Assembly (NCBI GenBank): GCA_019155185.1
Contig: CM032815.1
Coordinates: 13,752,903 to 13,816,902 of the forward strand
Reading direction: 5' to 3'
DNA: 64,000 nt
From: Beaufortia kweichowensis
Taxonomy: Eukaryota > Chordata > Actinopteri > Cypriniformes > Gastromyzontidae
Shown one piece after another: positions 17,001 to 27,315 of the stretch (the stretch's first letter is position 1; the number at the start of each line of letters is the position of its first letter). The notes under the pieces were generated by a model. The model saw nothing but the letters and a program-made list of their open reading frames with translations, did not search any database and was not told the DNA's origin. A program made the position numbers and the translations under genes.

Positions 17001-20000
17001 ATGGAACACATGGAACAACTAACAGAAGGAACACTAGACAATAAACACATGGAACACATGGAACACATGGAACATGGAACACATGGAACAACCAACAACT
17101 AACAGAAGCAGCTAGGGCAATAAACACATGGAACACATGGACACATGGAACAACTAACAGAAAGCTAGAACAATAAAACACATGGAACACATGGAACAAC
17201 TAACAGAAGGAACATGGAACACATGGAACACATGGAACACATGGAACAACTAACAGAAGGAGGCAGCTAGGGCAATAAACACATGGAACACATGGAACAC
17301 ATGGAACACATGGAACACATGGAACAACCAACAACTAACAGAAGGAGCAGCTAGAGACAATAAAACACATGGAACACATGGAACACATGGAACACATGGA
17401 ACAACCAACAACTAACAGAAGGAACACTAGGGCAATAAAACACATGGAAACATGGAACACATGGAACACATGGAACACATGGAACAACTAACAGAAGGCA
17501 TAGAACACAGAACAATAAACACATGGAACACATGGAACACATGGAACAACTAACAGAAGGAACACTAGGGCAATAAACACATGGAACACATGGAACACAT
17601 GGAACAACTAACAGAAGGAGAAGGAACAATAAACACATGGAACACATGGAACACATGGAACACATGGAACACATGGAACAACCAACAACTAACAGAAGGA
17701 ACAGCTAGAGACAATAAACACATGGAACACATGGAACACATGGAACAACCAACAACTAACAGAAGGAACACTAGGACAATAAACACATGGAACACATGGA
17801 ACACATGGAACACATGGAACACATGGAACAACTAACAGCTAGGGCAATAAACACATGGAACACATGGAACACATGGAACAACTAACAGAAGGAACACTAG
17901 AGACAATAAACACATGGAACACATGGAACACATGGAAACAGAAGGAACACTAGGGCAATAAACACATGGAACACATGGAACACATGGAACAACTAACAGA
18001 AGGAACTAGGGCAATAAACACATGGAACACATGGAACACATGGAACAACCAACAACTAACAGAAGCAATAAACACATGGAACACATGGAACACATGGAAC
18101 TAACAGAAGGAAACTACATGGACACACATGGAACACATGGAACAACTAACAGAAGGAACACTAGGGCAATAAACACATGGAACACATGGAACATGGAACA
18201 ACCAACAACTAACAGGAACACATGGCATTAAACACATGGAACACATGGAACACATGGAACACATGGAACAACCAACAACTAACAGAAGGCAGCTAGGGGG
18301 AACACATGGAACACATGCAACCAACAACACACAGGAAGGAACACACAATAAACACATGGAACACATGGAACACATGGAACACATGGAACAACCAACAACT
18401 AACAGAAGGAGCAGCTAGAGACAATAAACACATGGAACACATGGAACACATGGAACATGGAACAACCAACTAACAGAAGGAACACTAGAGACAATAAACA
18501 CATGGAACACATGGAACACATGGAACACATGGAACACATGGAACAACCAACAACTAACAGAAGGGAGGCAATAAACACATGGAACACATGGAACAACCAA
18601 CAACTAACAAGCTAGAAATGGAACACATGGAACACATGGAACACATGGAACACATGGAACACATGGAACACATGGAACAACCAACAACTAACAGAAGGAA
18701 CACTAGGAACAATAAACACATGGAACACATGGAACACATGGAACACATGGAACACATGGAACAACCAACAACTAACAGAAGGAGGCAGCTAGGGCAATAA
18801 ACACATGGAACACATGGAACAACAACTAACAAAGGAAGCTAACAATAAACACATGGAACACATGGAACACATGGAACACATGGAACACATGGAACAACCA
18901 ACAACTAACAGAAGGAGCAGCTAGAACAATAAACACATGGAACACATGGAACAACCAACAACTAACAGAAGGAAGCTAGGGCAATAAACACATGGAACAC
19001 ATGGAACACATGGAACACATGGAACACATGGAACACATGGAACAACCAACAACTAACAGAAGGAACACTAGGGCAATAAACACATGGAACACATGGAACA
19101 CATGGAACACATGGAACACATGGAACAACCAACAACTAACAGAAGGAACGCTAGGGCAATAAACACATGGAACACATGGAACAACCAACAACTAACAGAA
19201 GGACTATGAGACAACACACATGGAACACATGGAACACATGGAACACATGGAACAACCAACAACTAACAGAAGGAACACTAGGGACAATAAACACATGGAA
19301 CACATGGAACACATGGAACACATGGAACAACCAACAACTAAGGAACAGAAGGAACTAGGGCAATAAACACATGGAACACATGGAACACATGGAACACATG
19401 GAACACATGGAACAACTAACAGAAGACAGCTAGGACAATAAACACATGGAACACATGGAACACATGGAACAACAACAACTAACAGAAGGAACACTAGGAC
19501 AATAAACACATGGAACACATGGAACACATGGAACAACTAACAGAAGGAACACTAGGACCCAATAAACACATGGAACACATGGAACACATGGAACAACTAA
19601 CAGAAGGAACACTAGGGCAATAAACACATGGAACACATGGAACACATGGAACAACCAACAACTAACAGAAGGAACACTAGGGCAATAAACACATGGAACA
19701 CATGGAACAACCAACAACTAACAGAAGGAACACTAGGGCAATAAACACATGGAACACATGGAACACATGGAACAACTAACAGAAGGAACACTAGGGCAAT
19801 AAACACATGGAACACATGGAACACATGGAACAACTAACAGAAGGAACACTAGGGCAATAAACACATGGAACACATGGAACACATGGAACAACTAACAGAA
19901 GGAACACTAGGGCAATAAACACATGGAACACATGGAACAACCAACAACTAACAGAAGGAGCAGCTAGAGACAATAAACACATGGAACACATGGAACACAT

Positions 20001-21149
20001 GGAACACATGGAACAACCAACAACTAACAGAAGGAAGACTAGGGCAATAAACACATGGAACACATGGAACAACCAACAACTAACAGAAGGAACACTAGGG
20101 CAATAAACACATGGAACACATGGAACACATGGAACACATGGAACACATGGAACACATGGAACAACCAACAACTAACAGAAGGAACGCTAGGGCAATAAAC
20201 ACATGGAACACATGGAACACATGGAACACATGGAACAACCAACAACTAACAGAAGGAAGACTAGGGCAATAAACACATGGAACACATGGAACACATGGAA
20301 CAACCAACAACTAACAGAAGGAAGACTAGGGCAATAAACACATGGAACACATGGAACACATGGAACAACCAACAACTAACAGAAGGAACACTAGGGCAAT
20401 AAACACATGGAACACATGGAACACATGGAACACATGGAACAACCAACAACTAACAGAAGGAACACTATGGCAATAAACACATGGAACACATGGAACACAT
20501 GGAACACATGGAACACATGGAACACATGGAACAACCAACAACTAACAGAAGGAACGCTAGGGCAATAAACACATGGAACACATGGAACACATGGAACAAC
20601 CAACAACTAACAGAAGGAAGACTAGGGCAATAAACACATGGAACACATGGAACACATGGAACACATGGAACAACCAACAACTAACAGAAGGAAGACTAGG
20701 GCAATAAACACATGGAACACATGGAACACATGGAACAACCAACAACTAACAGAAGGAACACTAGGGCAATAAACACATGGAACACATGGAACACATGGAA
20801 CACATGGAACAACTAACAGAAGGAACACTAGGGCAATAAACACATGGAACACATGGAACAACTAACAGAAGGAACACTAGGGCAATAAACACATGGAACA
20901 CATGGAACACATGGAACACATGGAACACATGGAACAACTAACAGAAGGAACACTAGGGCAATAAACACATGGAACACATGGAACACATGGAACAACTAAC
21001 AGAAGGAACACTAGGGCAATAAACACATGGAACACATGGAACAACCAACAACTAACAGAAGGAACACTAGGGCAATAAACACATGGAACACATGGAACAA
21101 CCAACAACTAACAGAAGGAACACTAGGGCAATAAACACATGGAACACAT

Positions 21150-22456
21150 GGAACACATGGAACACATGGAACACATTGAACAATCAACAACTGATAGAAG
21201 GACCACTAGGGCAATAAACACATGGAACACATGGAACAACCAACAACTGACAGAAGGAACACTAGGGCAATAAACACATGGAACACATGGAACACATTGA
21301 ACAACCAACAACTAACAGAAGGAACACTAGGGCAATAAATACATGGAAGGCATGGAACACATGGAGCACATGGAACACATGTAACACATGGTACACATGG
21401 AACAAACAACAACTGACAGAAGGAACACTAGGGCAATAAACACATGGAACACATGGAACAACCAACAACTGACAGAAGGAACACTAGGGCAATAAACACA
21501 TGGAACACATGGAACACTTTGAACAACCAACAACTGACAGAAGGAACACTAGGGTAATAAATACATGGAACGCATGGAACACCTTGAACACATGGAACAC
21601 ATGGAATACATTGAACAACCAACAACTGACAGTAGGAACACTAGGGCAATAAACACATGGAACACAAGGAACACATTGAACAACCAACAACTGTCAGAAG
21701 GAACACTAGGGCAATAAACACATGGAACACATGGAACACATGGAACACATTGAACAACCATCAACTGACAGAAGGAACACTAGGGCAATAAACACATGGA
21801 ACACATGGAACACATTGAACACATTGAACAACCAACAACTGACAGAAGGAACACTAGGGCAATAAACACATAGAACACATGGAACACATGGAACACATTG
21901 AACACATGGAACACATGGAACACATTGAACAACCAACAACTAACAGAAGGAACACTAGGGCAATAAATACCTGGAACGCATGGAACACATGGAACACATG
22001 GAACAACCAACAACTAACAGAAGGAACACTAGGGCAATAAACACATGGAACACATGGAACACATGGAACACATGGAACAACCAACAACTAACAGAAGGAA
22101 CACTAGGGCAATAAACACATGTAACACATGGAAGGCATGGAACACATGGAACACATGGAACGCATGGAACACATTGAACACATGGAACATAGTGAACAAC
22201 CAACAACTGACAGAAGGAACACTAGAGCGATAAATACATGGAACGCATGGAACACATGGAACACATGGAACACATTGAACACATGGAACACAGTGAACAA
22301 CCAACAACTGACCGAAGGAACACTAGGGCAATAAATACATGGAAGGCATGGAACACATGGAACACATGGAACACAGTGAACAACCAACAACTGACAGAAG
22401 GAACACTAGGGCAATAAATACATGGAACACATGGAACACATGGAACACATGGAACA
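21150..22456. repeat. Diverged right edge of the satellite array
   Basis: From about 21,150 the units change character. AACTAACAG becomes AACTGACAG, block-final CATGGAAC becomes CATTGAAC, and CpG-bearing GGAACGCATGG plus one-off changes (GTAACACATGG, GAAGGCATGG, AACACTTTG) appear. The same variants dominate the second array at 34.4-35.8 kb, so this edge is the bridge between the two arrays. The pattern fits weak homogenisation at array edges. Confidence 0.88.
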
Positions 22457-22694
22457 CACTAATGCTGTTGCCTGTAGTAATTATAATATGTAGTTGTAGG
22501 CTTAGCCTACTTATGCTCTGAAATGAAATTGTTCAAAAAGGATTTCACATTAACTTACCGGCTACAATATATACATTTCTAATTTGTTGATTTTGTGTTT
22601 AAGCAAGAGTGCCACACCAGTAGGTGGTGGTAAATCTCCATGGGTTAATACAGTTTCCAACGTGCCAGCAGAAACAAATTGAGGTGTTAATACC

Positions 22695-23131
22695 TGTCAC
22701 GGTTTCACTCAGCACCTCCCTCTGGACTCAATTTCCCACAATTCATTTCACCCCGCTCACCTGTTCACCATCTGTAATCTTGCAATCACCAGCCATCATC
22801 CCGAATCACCTGCCTCACATTGTTATGGACCTTATTTAATGTGTTGGTTTTCTGTTCTCCTTTGTCTGGTGTTGTTGCTGTTTTTGATCGTATGTTGTTA
22901 TTTTGTGTACGTGTGGTAACCCTGTTAAGTACTTTACGAGTTCTGTCAGTCAGCCGTGCATATACTGCCTGCTTGTATTTTTCCCCTCTAAGGTGAGGTC
23001 TGTACCAGTTTTTGTATTTCCACTGATGAAGTTCAGTAAGAGATCCTGTTTTTGTATTTCCACTGATGAAGTTCAGTAAAAGACTTGAATTTGAAATTCT
23101 CGTGTTCTGGCTCGTCTGACACACGCTAACA
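22695..23131 (+). mobile_element. Solo LTR, Gypsy-like, shared by both duplication copies
   Basis: The element begins TGTCACGGTTTCACTCAGC and ends ACACGCTAACA (TG..CA), flanked by the 5-bp duplication ATACC at 22,690-22,694 and 23,132-23,136. No internal region is present, so it is a solo LTR. Near the end the motif TTTCCACTGATGAAGTTCAG is repeated twice. The orthologous copy is at 55,654-56,126 with the same flanks, so this insertion predates the duplication. Superfamily assignment rests on LTR form and the 5-bp duplication. Confidence 0.88.
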
Positions 23132-23853
23132 ATACCTCATTTAAAATTGCACGCTAACATGTCATTTAAAGACCACTGATGATAATGCAGTTCAGTCACT
23201 TATGCTATTAGACGGATAGGCTACCTATACTACCTTCTACTAAGAAGACAAATAACAACTTAGGTTCTTCCGGAGAGATTTAACCTGGTTTCTACGGTAA
23301 AATAAATGAAAGAAAGTTTCTTCCTCTGGATAATTTCATATCATCTAACTGGACATATCATACACTAGAGAACCTCTCACCCCCTTAAAGGGTGGCTACT
23401 GACACCCAAAGAAACCACAAAAACACAGCAAAAGTCTAGGGGTGGGATTGGTGGTCAAGGCAATAGCAAACACTGGGATATACACATAATAATGAAGGGA
23501 AACATTGAATGCCTGGAAACACTAGGGTGGGGCTACACAGAACAGGACATGACTGAGTACAAAAAACATCATAAAGGACATCATAAACTACATACAAAAT
23601 ATATGATTTAATATAAAAGACATGACAGTTAACTTACACAGCCATGGCTTGCAGAAGAAGGAGGGGCCCATAACTGTAACCCATCATTTACCAGATATGT
23701 ATAGCATAAAACTGAGCCAAACATTCTCTTGTCAAACCAGTCAAGCCAAAAAAATTATTACTCCAGATTTTTGATATTTTTACTAGTGGGTGCAGGACAC
23801 TTTAGTTCATTTATGTAAGTAAAGATAGCAAAAAAAGTAAACTGTGACATATT

Positions 23854-24833
23854 GTAACAGTCTTAGAGACTGTTAACATGTTCTCCCTGTAGTTTTGCTT
23901 CCCTGCCATTAAGGGGGCGCTGTCGAGTTAGAGGGGGCTAGTTAGATTATGCCTGAAAGACAAAGAGGAAGGAGGTGTGTGGCTGAAGGGGATGAATGGC
24001 CTACCTTATGGTGACTCACATGTTGGTATTTGATGTAACTTTTGTGTTTGCCCAACTTAATGGCCTCAGGGCATGTGCCTACGGGTCAGTGGATTAGCAT
24101 GATGTGCTAAATCCATATGAAAAGGCCTGCTTATAGGGCTACAGGCAGACTTCAGTTTTTGATACTCATGGGGATAAGGGCCATGGGATTGAGGAGCTAT
24201 TTCACATCTACCAGTTGTGAAATCCCAGCTATGGAAGGCATATCACAAGGATTCTATATTTGTATCGTCTTTGATTGAGGATCAGTGTGAACTTTTCTTC
24301 AAGCCTTCATTTTTGTGGATTGTTGGATTATTCTTTCTGCCTACAAGTTTTGGACTACAACTATATGGACTATGGACCTTTTGGTTTTACACCAACGACT
24401 CTCAGATAAGAATTACTGTTCCTTTCTCTTATGGGAATGTTGTGTGAGATTGTCCATTATCTGTTTGTAAGACATTGAATCTGTTGTTAAGCTCATGTCA
24501 AATAATATGTGTCTTTAAGCTTTGTACTTTACCAGTTGCTTGTTTTTCTTTTGAGCTGAACATACTTTGAACCATCCTCTGCTACCATGGTTTTACACCA
24601 ACGACTCTCAGATAAGAATTACTGTTCCTTTCTCTTATGGGAATGTTGTGTGAGATTGTCCATTATCTGTTTGTAAGACATTGAATCTGTTGTTAAGCTC
24701 ATGTCAAATAATATGTGTCTTTAAGCTTTGTACTTTACCAGTTGCTTGTTTTTCTTTTGAGCTGAACACACTTTGAACCCTCCCTAAAATAAATTTATAG
24801 CCTAAACTTTTGCGTGTCAGAGTAGAGGTTATA
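23854..24833 (+). mobile_element. LTR-like insertion of about 980 bp, copy 1 only
   Basis: Alignment with copy 2 gives an empty site there (GACATATTATACCC at about 56,886). In copy 1 the insert starts (T)GTAACAGTCTTAGAGACTG and ends AGAGGTTATA, with ATATT on both sides (23,849-23,853 and 24,834-24,838). An AATAAA signal lies near 24,789, and an internal 206-bp tandem duplication is present. Length, duplication size and poly(A) signal suggest a solo LTR of a family I do not recognise. The exact ends are ambiguous by 1-2 bases because of the A/T-rich target. Confidence 0.65.
24383..24782 (+). repeat. 206-bp tandem duplication inside the LTR-like insert
   Basis: GGTTTTACACCAACGACTC begins at 24,383 and again at 24,589. 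The two copies continue nearly identically through TTTGAGCTGAACA, to about 24,570 and 24,768. The two-copy structure lies just before the AATAAA signal. It could have arisen before insertion or by later slippage. Confidence 0.9.
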
Positions 24834-25006
24834 ATATTATACCCAAAAATTCTTAATACAGTGGACTACCAGTAAAATCAAGATTTGGGATCAACAGGAA
24901 GTGAAGAATCTGCTGCAAAGAGTCTGAAGTTCAGGATTGCATGAACCTGTTTGACATCATGTACAGGAGAATATACAGACTGTCATTGAGGCTAATATTG
25001 TCATAC

Positions 25007-25285
25007 TGTCACAGTGTCACCCTTCTGGACTTTATCTCCCATAATGCCTTGCACTCACCACACCTGATCCCGATCACCAGTCATCTTCTCGATTCACCCG
25101 CACCTGTCTTCAACCATCCTGGACTCTATATATACTCTGTGTTTGTTTCTGTTCGGGGTCAGGTCTCATTTATGTTAACCGCTATGCTCTTGTTTCTATT
25201 GGATGTTTGTTCTCTGGATTATATTGATCAGTAAAGTGTGTTACTCTACGTCTTGCCTGTGTGTCGTCCCTTGGATACAGTAACA
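25007..25285 (+). mobile_element. Solo LTR (279 bp), copy 1 only
   Basis: It begins TGTCACAGTGTCACCC and ends GGATACAGTAACA, with CATAC on both sides (25,002-25,006 and 25,286-25,290). Duplication copy 2 holds the empty site GTCATACTAACAG at about 57,068-57,080 with a single CATAC, which proves insertion. A TATA-like TATATATACTCTG (about 25,128-25,140) marks the presumed promoter. It is a Gypsy-type short LTR by form. Confidence 0.92.
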
Positions 25286-25411
25286 CATACTAACAGTTGT
25301 CTGAATAAATTGTAATCCAATACATACCTTTCTATCAAAGTTATCAGATATTATTAAGATGAATTTGTTCTGACACAGTTTAACTCTGAGTTCTTGTCAT
25401 AAAATAAAATG

Positions 25412-25876
25412 TCAGTCTCTAAACTCACGCCGTGTAGTTTGCTGGAGTCGGATGTAGTCTAATTTATTGTCCAGGGAGCAGACATTGGAGAGCAGGATGG
25501 ACGGGAGAGCCGGCCAGCTAGAGTTTGTTTTTAGCCTAGCACGGACCCCCGCCCTCTTGCCGCGCTTCTGCTTTCTCGCGCACCGCTTGTGACGTCCCCT
25601 CCCCCGGCCACCGGCATCCGGCAACGCCGAGGGCAGAAGGCCTGGTCTCCACAGCACACCGAGATCGCGTAGCTTCTCCAACAGATCATGTTGTAGAGCG
25701 GCTGTGGTGTTGTTATTTAGCCGAAGATTTAGCTGAAGAAGTGTCTGGCGGTGGAATACACGAACACCGGTTGCACCGATGTCCATATGCCATGTGAAGT
25801 CGCATTAAAAAGACAAAATAGCACCATTTGTATCCGGAGTGGCCGCTGCGTGCTACTGCCACGCCGCCATTTTGGA
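25412..25876 (-). pseudogene. LINE 5' end fragment, reversed
   Basis: Read on the minus strand, the segment starts with an AAAATGGCGGCGTGGC 5' leader and opens into a frame from 25,786 to about 25,412. That frame is rich in Arg/Lys/Gly (GRGRHKRCARKQKRGKRAG) and is followed by PSILLSNVCSLDNKLDYIRL. This matches the start of a fish non-LTR ORF2, just before the endonuclease core. It breaks off after REFRD, so the endonuclease and reverse transcriptase are missing. LINE copies normally lose their 5' end, so retention of only the 5' end is odd. The clade is not certain. Confidence 0.7.
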
Positions 25877-25916
25877 TCTAATAGTGATCTAATAGTCTAA
25901 TAGTGATCTAGATCTA

Positions 25917-26103
25917 ATAACACATTATTCCACAGGGTTTTGTGAGATTGGATGTATTTTTTGGTTAAAAAGGCTTTGTCTTGCCACCCTCCCTCAAAGC
26001 CCATACATTAGAAGAATTCAGGAGATTTTTGTCACATTTGTAGTGAACAACCTGTACCTGCTTTGTAAGCTCTTTGTGGCCCATGGCTTTTCCAGAAAAA
26101 CCT
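25917..26103 (-). mobile_element. Tc1/mariner relic
   Basis: ACACATTATTCCACAGGG and the following 45 bases match 59,038-59,097 inside the TA-flanked element described there. The rest (TCTTGCCACCCTCCCTCAAAG and onward) resembles antisense fish Tc1 transposase sequence, recognised from general familiarity. No open transposase remains. It may continue beyond the inserted solo LTR, from 26,440 to about 26,510. A short tandem GATCTAATAGT motif precedes it at 25,874-25,919. Confidence 0.6.
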
Positions 26104-26439
26104 TGTCACGGTTCACCCTGCACCTCCCCATGGACTCCGTTTCCCACAATACCTTGCACCTACCGCACCTGTTCCTGATCACCCGGCATCCATCTTGTAA
26201 TCACCTGCACCTGTCACCACCAATTAAGGACTCTTTATATACTCTGTGTTTTGTTCAGTTCTCTGTCCGGTATTGTTGTTATTTTGGCATTGTTATCTGG
26301 CCTGTTATCCAGTATTATCTGATTCTGTGTTCTACGTTGCCTGTGCCAATGGATGTATCTTTGTTTGGAAATTCCTCCAGTGAAAGTAAAGGTCTACTTT
26401 TGATTGGAACTTTGTCTCTGTCTTACCTGAACACTAACA
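26104..26439 (+). mobile_element. Solo LTR (336 bp) inside the Tc1 relic
   Basis: It begins TGTCACGGTTCACCCTGCAC and ends CCTGAACACTAACA. The flanks AACCT (26,099-26,103) and AACTT (26,440-26,444) agree at four of five bases. The promoter-like TTTATATACTCTG at about 26,231 is shared with the 25,007 LTR, so the two are related families. Because the flanks differ at one base, the right boundary is less sure than the left. Confidence 0.6.
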
Positions 26440-26515
26440 AACTTATAGTAACAGCTGTACTTTTTCAGTGGTTACTTAGTCACTTGAATTGATGGCAGAT
26501 ATATGGTATATATAT

Positions 26516-27203
26516 TGTAAATAACCCTTAGTTTTTTTAATTGGTTTCCAGGATTTATATATTATTCTTACATTATTTAATTCCGTCTTTTCTTAATATT
26601 AGTTATGTTTTTATTTTATTTTAGAATGTTACTTTGCAGTCTTTAAGTTATTTAACCGATAGAGACTTTTATTGTGAAAGGCGGCTTGACAGAAGTGCTC
26701 GGAGCTCGCTCACTGAACGGAGATCGCGAATGCAGAGAGCGTGCGAAAGACGGAGACGGATCATGGCATTACATTAAAGGATTAAGGACATTAAAGACAC
26801 TTTCAAGTGAATTTAGTCACTTTTGGTTGTTTTATTTAGCAGTATTTTGTTTTATTTCGGACTTTGTTGTTTGGCACCTGTTTGGAAAGGAGAACAAGGT
26901 AATCAAAATATTTAAGCACTTTATATACATGTGTATGTATAGTGTATAGTGCCTCTACACCTGTTTTATGTGTTTGCCTTATTTACAAGTAATTTTATGT
27001 TGTTTAGGATGAATGTTGCTGTAAGGTCGATTGTTTTTGTTTTATTTTTATGAATGTGAATTCATTATAATTTCCAATATTGTTTATTCATCTGTTCTAG
27101 CTCTTACAGTGTTGTGAAGTCTATAAGGACAATAAACATGAAGGAAGACAGTTCAACATCAGTGCACAAGTTAAATCCTTTATTCTTCAACCGGGCTGTT
27201 ACA
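26516..27203 (+). repeat. BEL/Pao 5' LTR
   Basis: It starts TGTAAATAACCCTTAG and ends CAACCGGGCTGTTACA. The matching 3' LTR starts at 33,657. Shared landmarks include TTAACCGATAG, CTCGGAGCTCG and GGACAATAAACA, a likely poly(A) signal near 27,129. The repeats have many substitutions between them, so this element is older than the Gypsy element at 44-52 kb. Confidence 0.85.
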
Positions 27204-27315
27204 GTAAGAGCTTGCCCCCATAGATTCCATTTGCTGATGTAAATGATGACGGACCAAGGATCAAATTTGTGCACTCCTGTGAAGGAAATTGAAGTATTAA
27301 AAGAGTCAACTAGCA

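Larger units (their letters stand above)
1..22456. repeat. Large satellite array of 9-mer blocks plus 37-nt segment
   Basis: The array alternates blocks of 2-7 tandem AACACATGG 9-mers with a constant segment that starts AACAACCAACAACTAACAG and ends AACACTAGGGCAATA. Unit length is therefore about 38 + 9n, giving 65, 74 and 92 bp, as seen between 20,187 and 20,622. Shorter segments lack the CAACCAA part, and longer ones repeat ACAACTA. Variants AAGACTAGG, AGCAGCTAG and GGCCAAT occur in patches. The consensus 74-bp unit has no CpG and is about half A and under 10% T on this strand. Because the block is 9 nt long, frames stay open and give artificial proteins such as (MEH)n, (FHV)n, (PCV)n and (CSM)n; these are not genes. 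The left end lies outside the window. The right end stops abruptly at a segmental duplication. Roughly 300 units are present by length. Confidence 0.97.
22457..25400 (+). repeat. Segmental duplication, copy 1
   Basis: The segment matches 55,416-57,184 in the same orientation. It starts at CACTAATGCTGTTGCC directly against the satellite edge and ends at GAGTTCTTGTCAT. Apart from indels the copies are nearly identical by eye. Copy 1 lacks about 44 bp near 23,680 that copy 2 has. Copy 1 holds two insertions that copy 2 lacks: about 980 bp at 23,854 and 279 bp at 25,007. Both copies share the solo LTR that begins at 22,695 here. Left flanks differ: satellite here, unique DNA in copy 2. No gene was recognised in it. 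Confidence 0.93.

Noticed and set aside
1..22456. Dozens of open frames of 60-390 codons, such as 3,570-4,730 on the minus strand
   Set aside because: They are produced by a 9-nt repeat that preserves frame on both strands. They consist only of repeated tripeptides and overlap each other on several frames.
1..22456. CRISPR-like alternation of a constant segment and variable spacers
   Set aside because: The intervals are the same 9-mer in varying number, not unique spacers, and the context is a vertebrate genome.
1..22456. Steroid-receptor half-sites (GGAACA) or another factor's binding array in the 9-mer
   Set aside because: A six-base match repeated by tandem copying is not independent evidence, and no palindromic full site with the right spacing is present.
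22786..23124. 112-codon minus-strand open frame, repeated at 55,745-55,981
   Set aside because: It lies inside a solo LTR, and its internal repeat comes from the LTR's short duplication.
24217..24447. 76-codon open frame resembling a hydrophobic peptide
   Set aside because: It is within the LTR-like insert proven by an empty site, and I see no family motif or supporting context.
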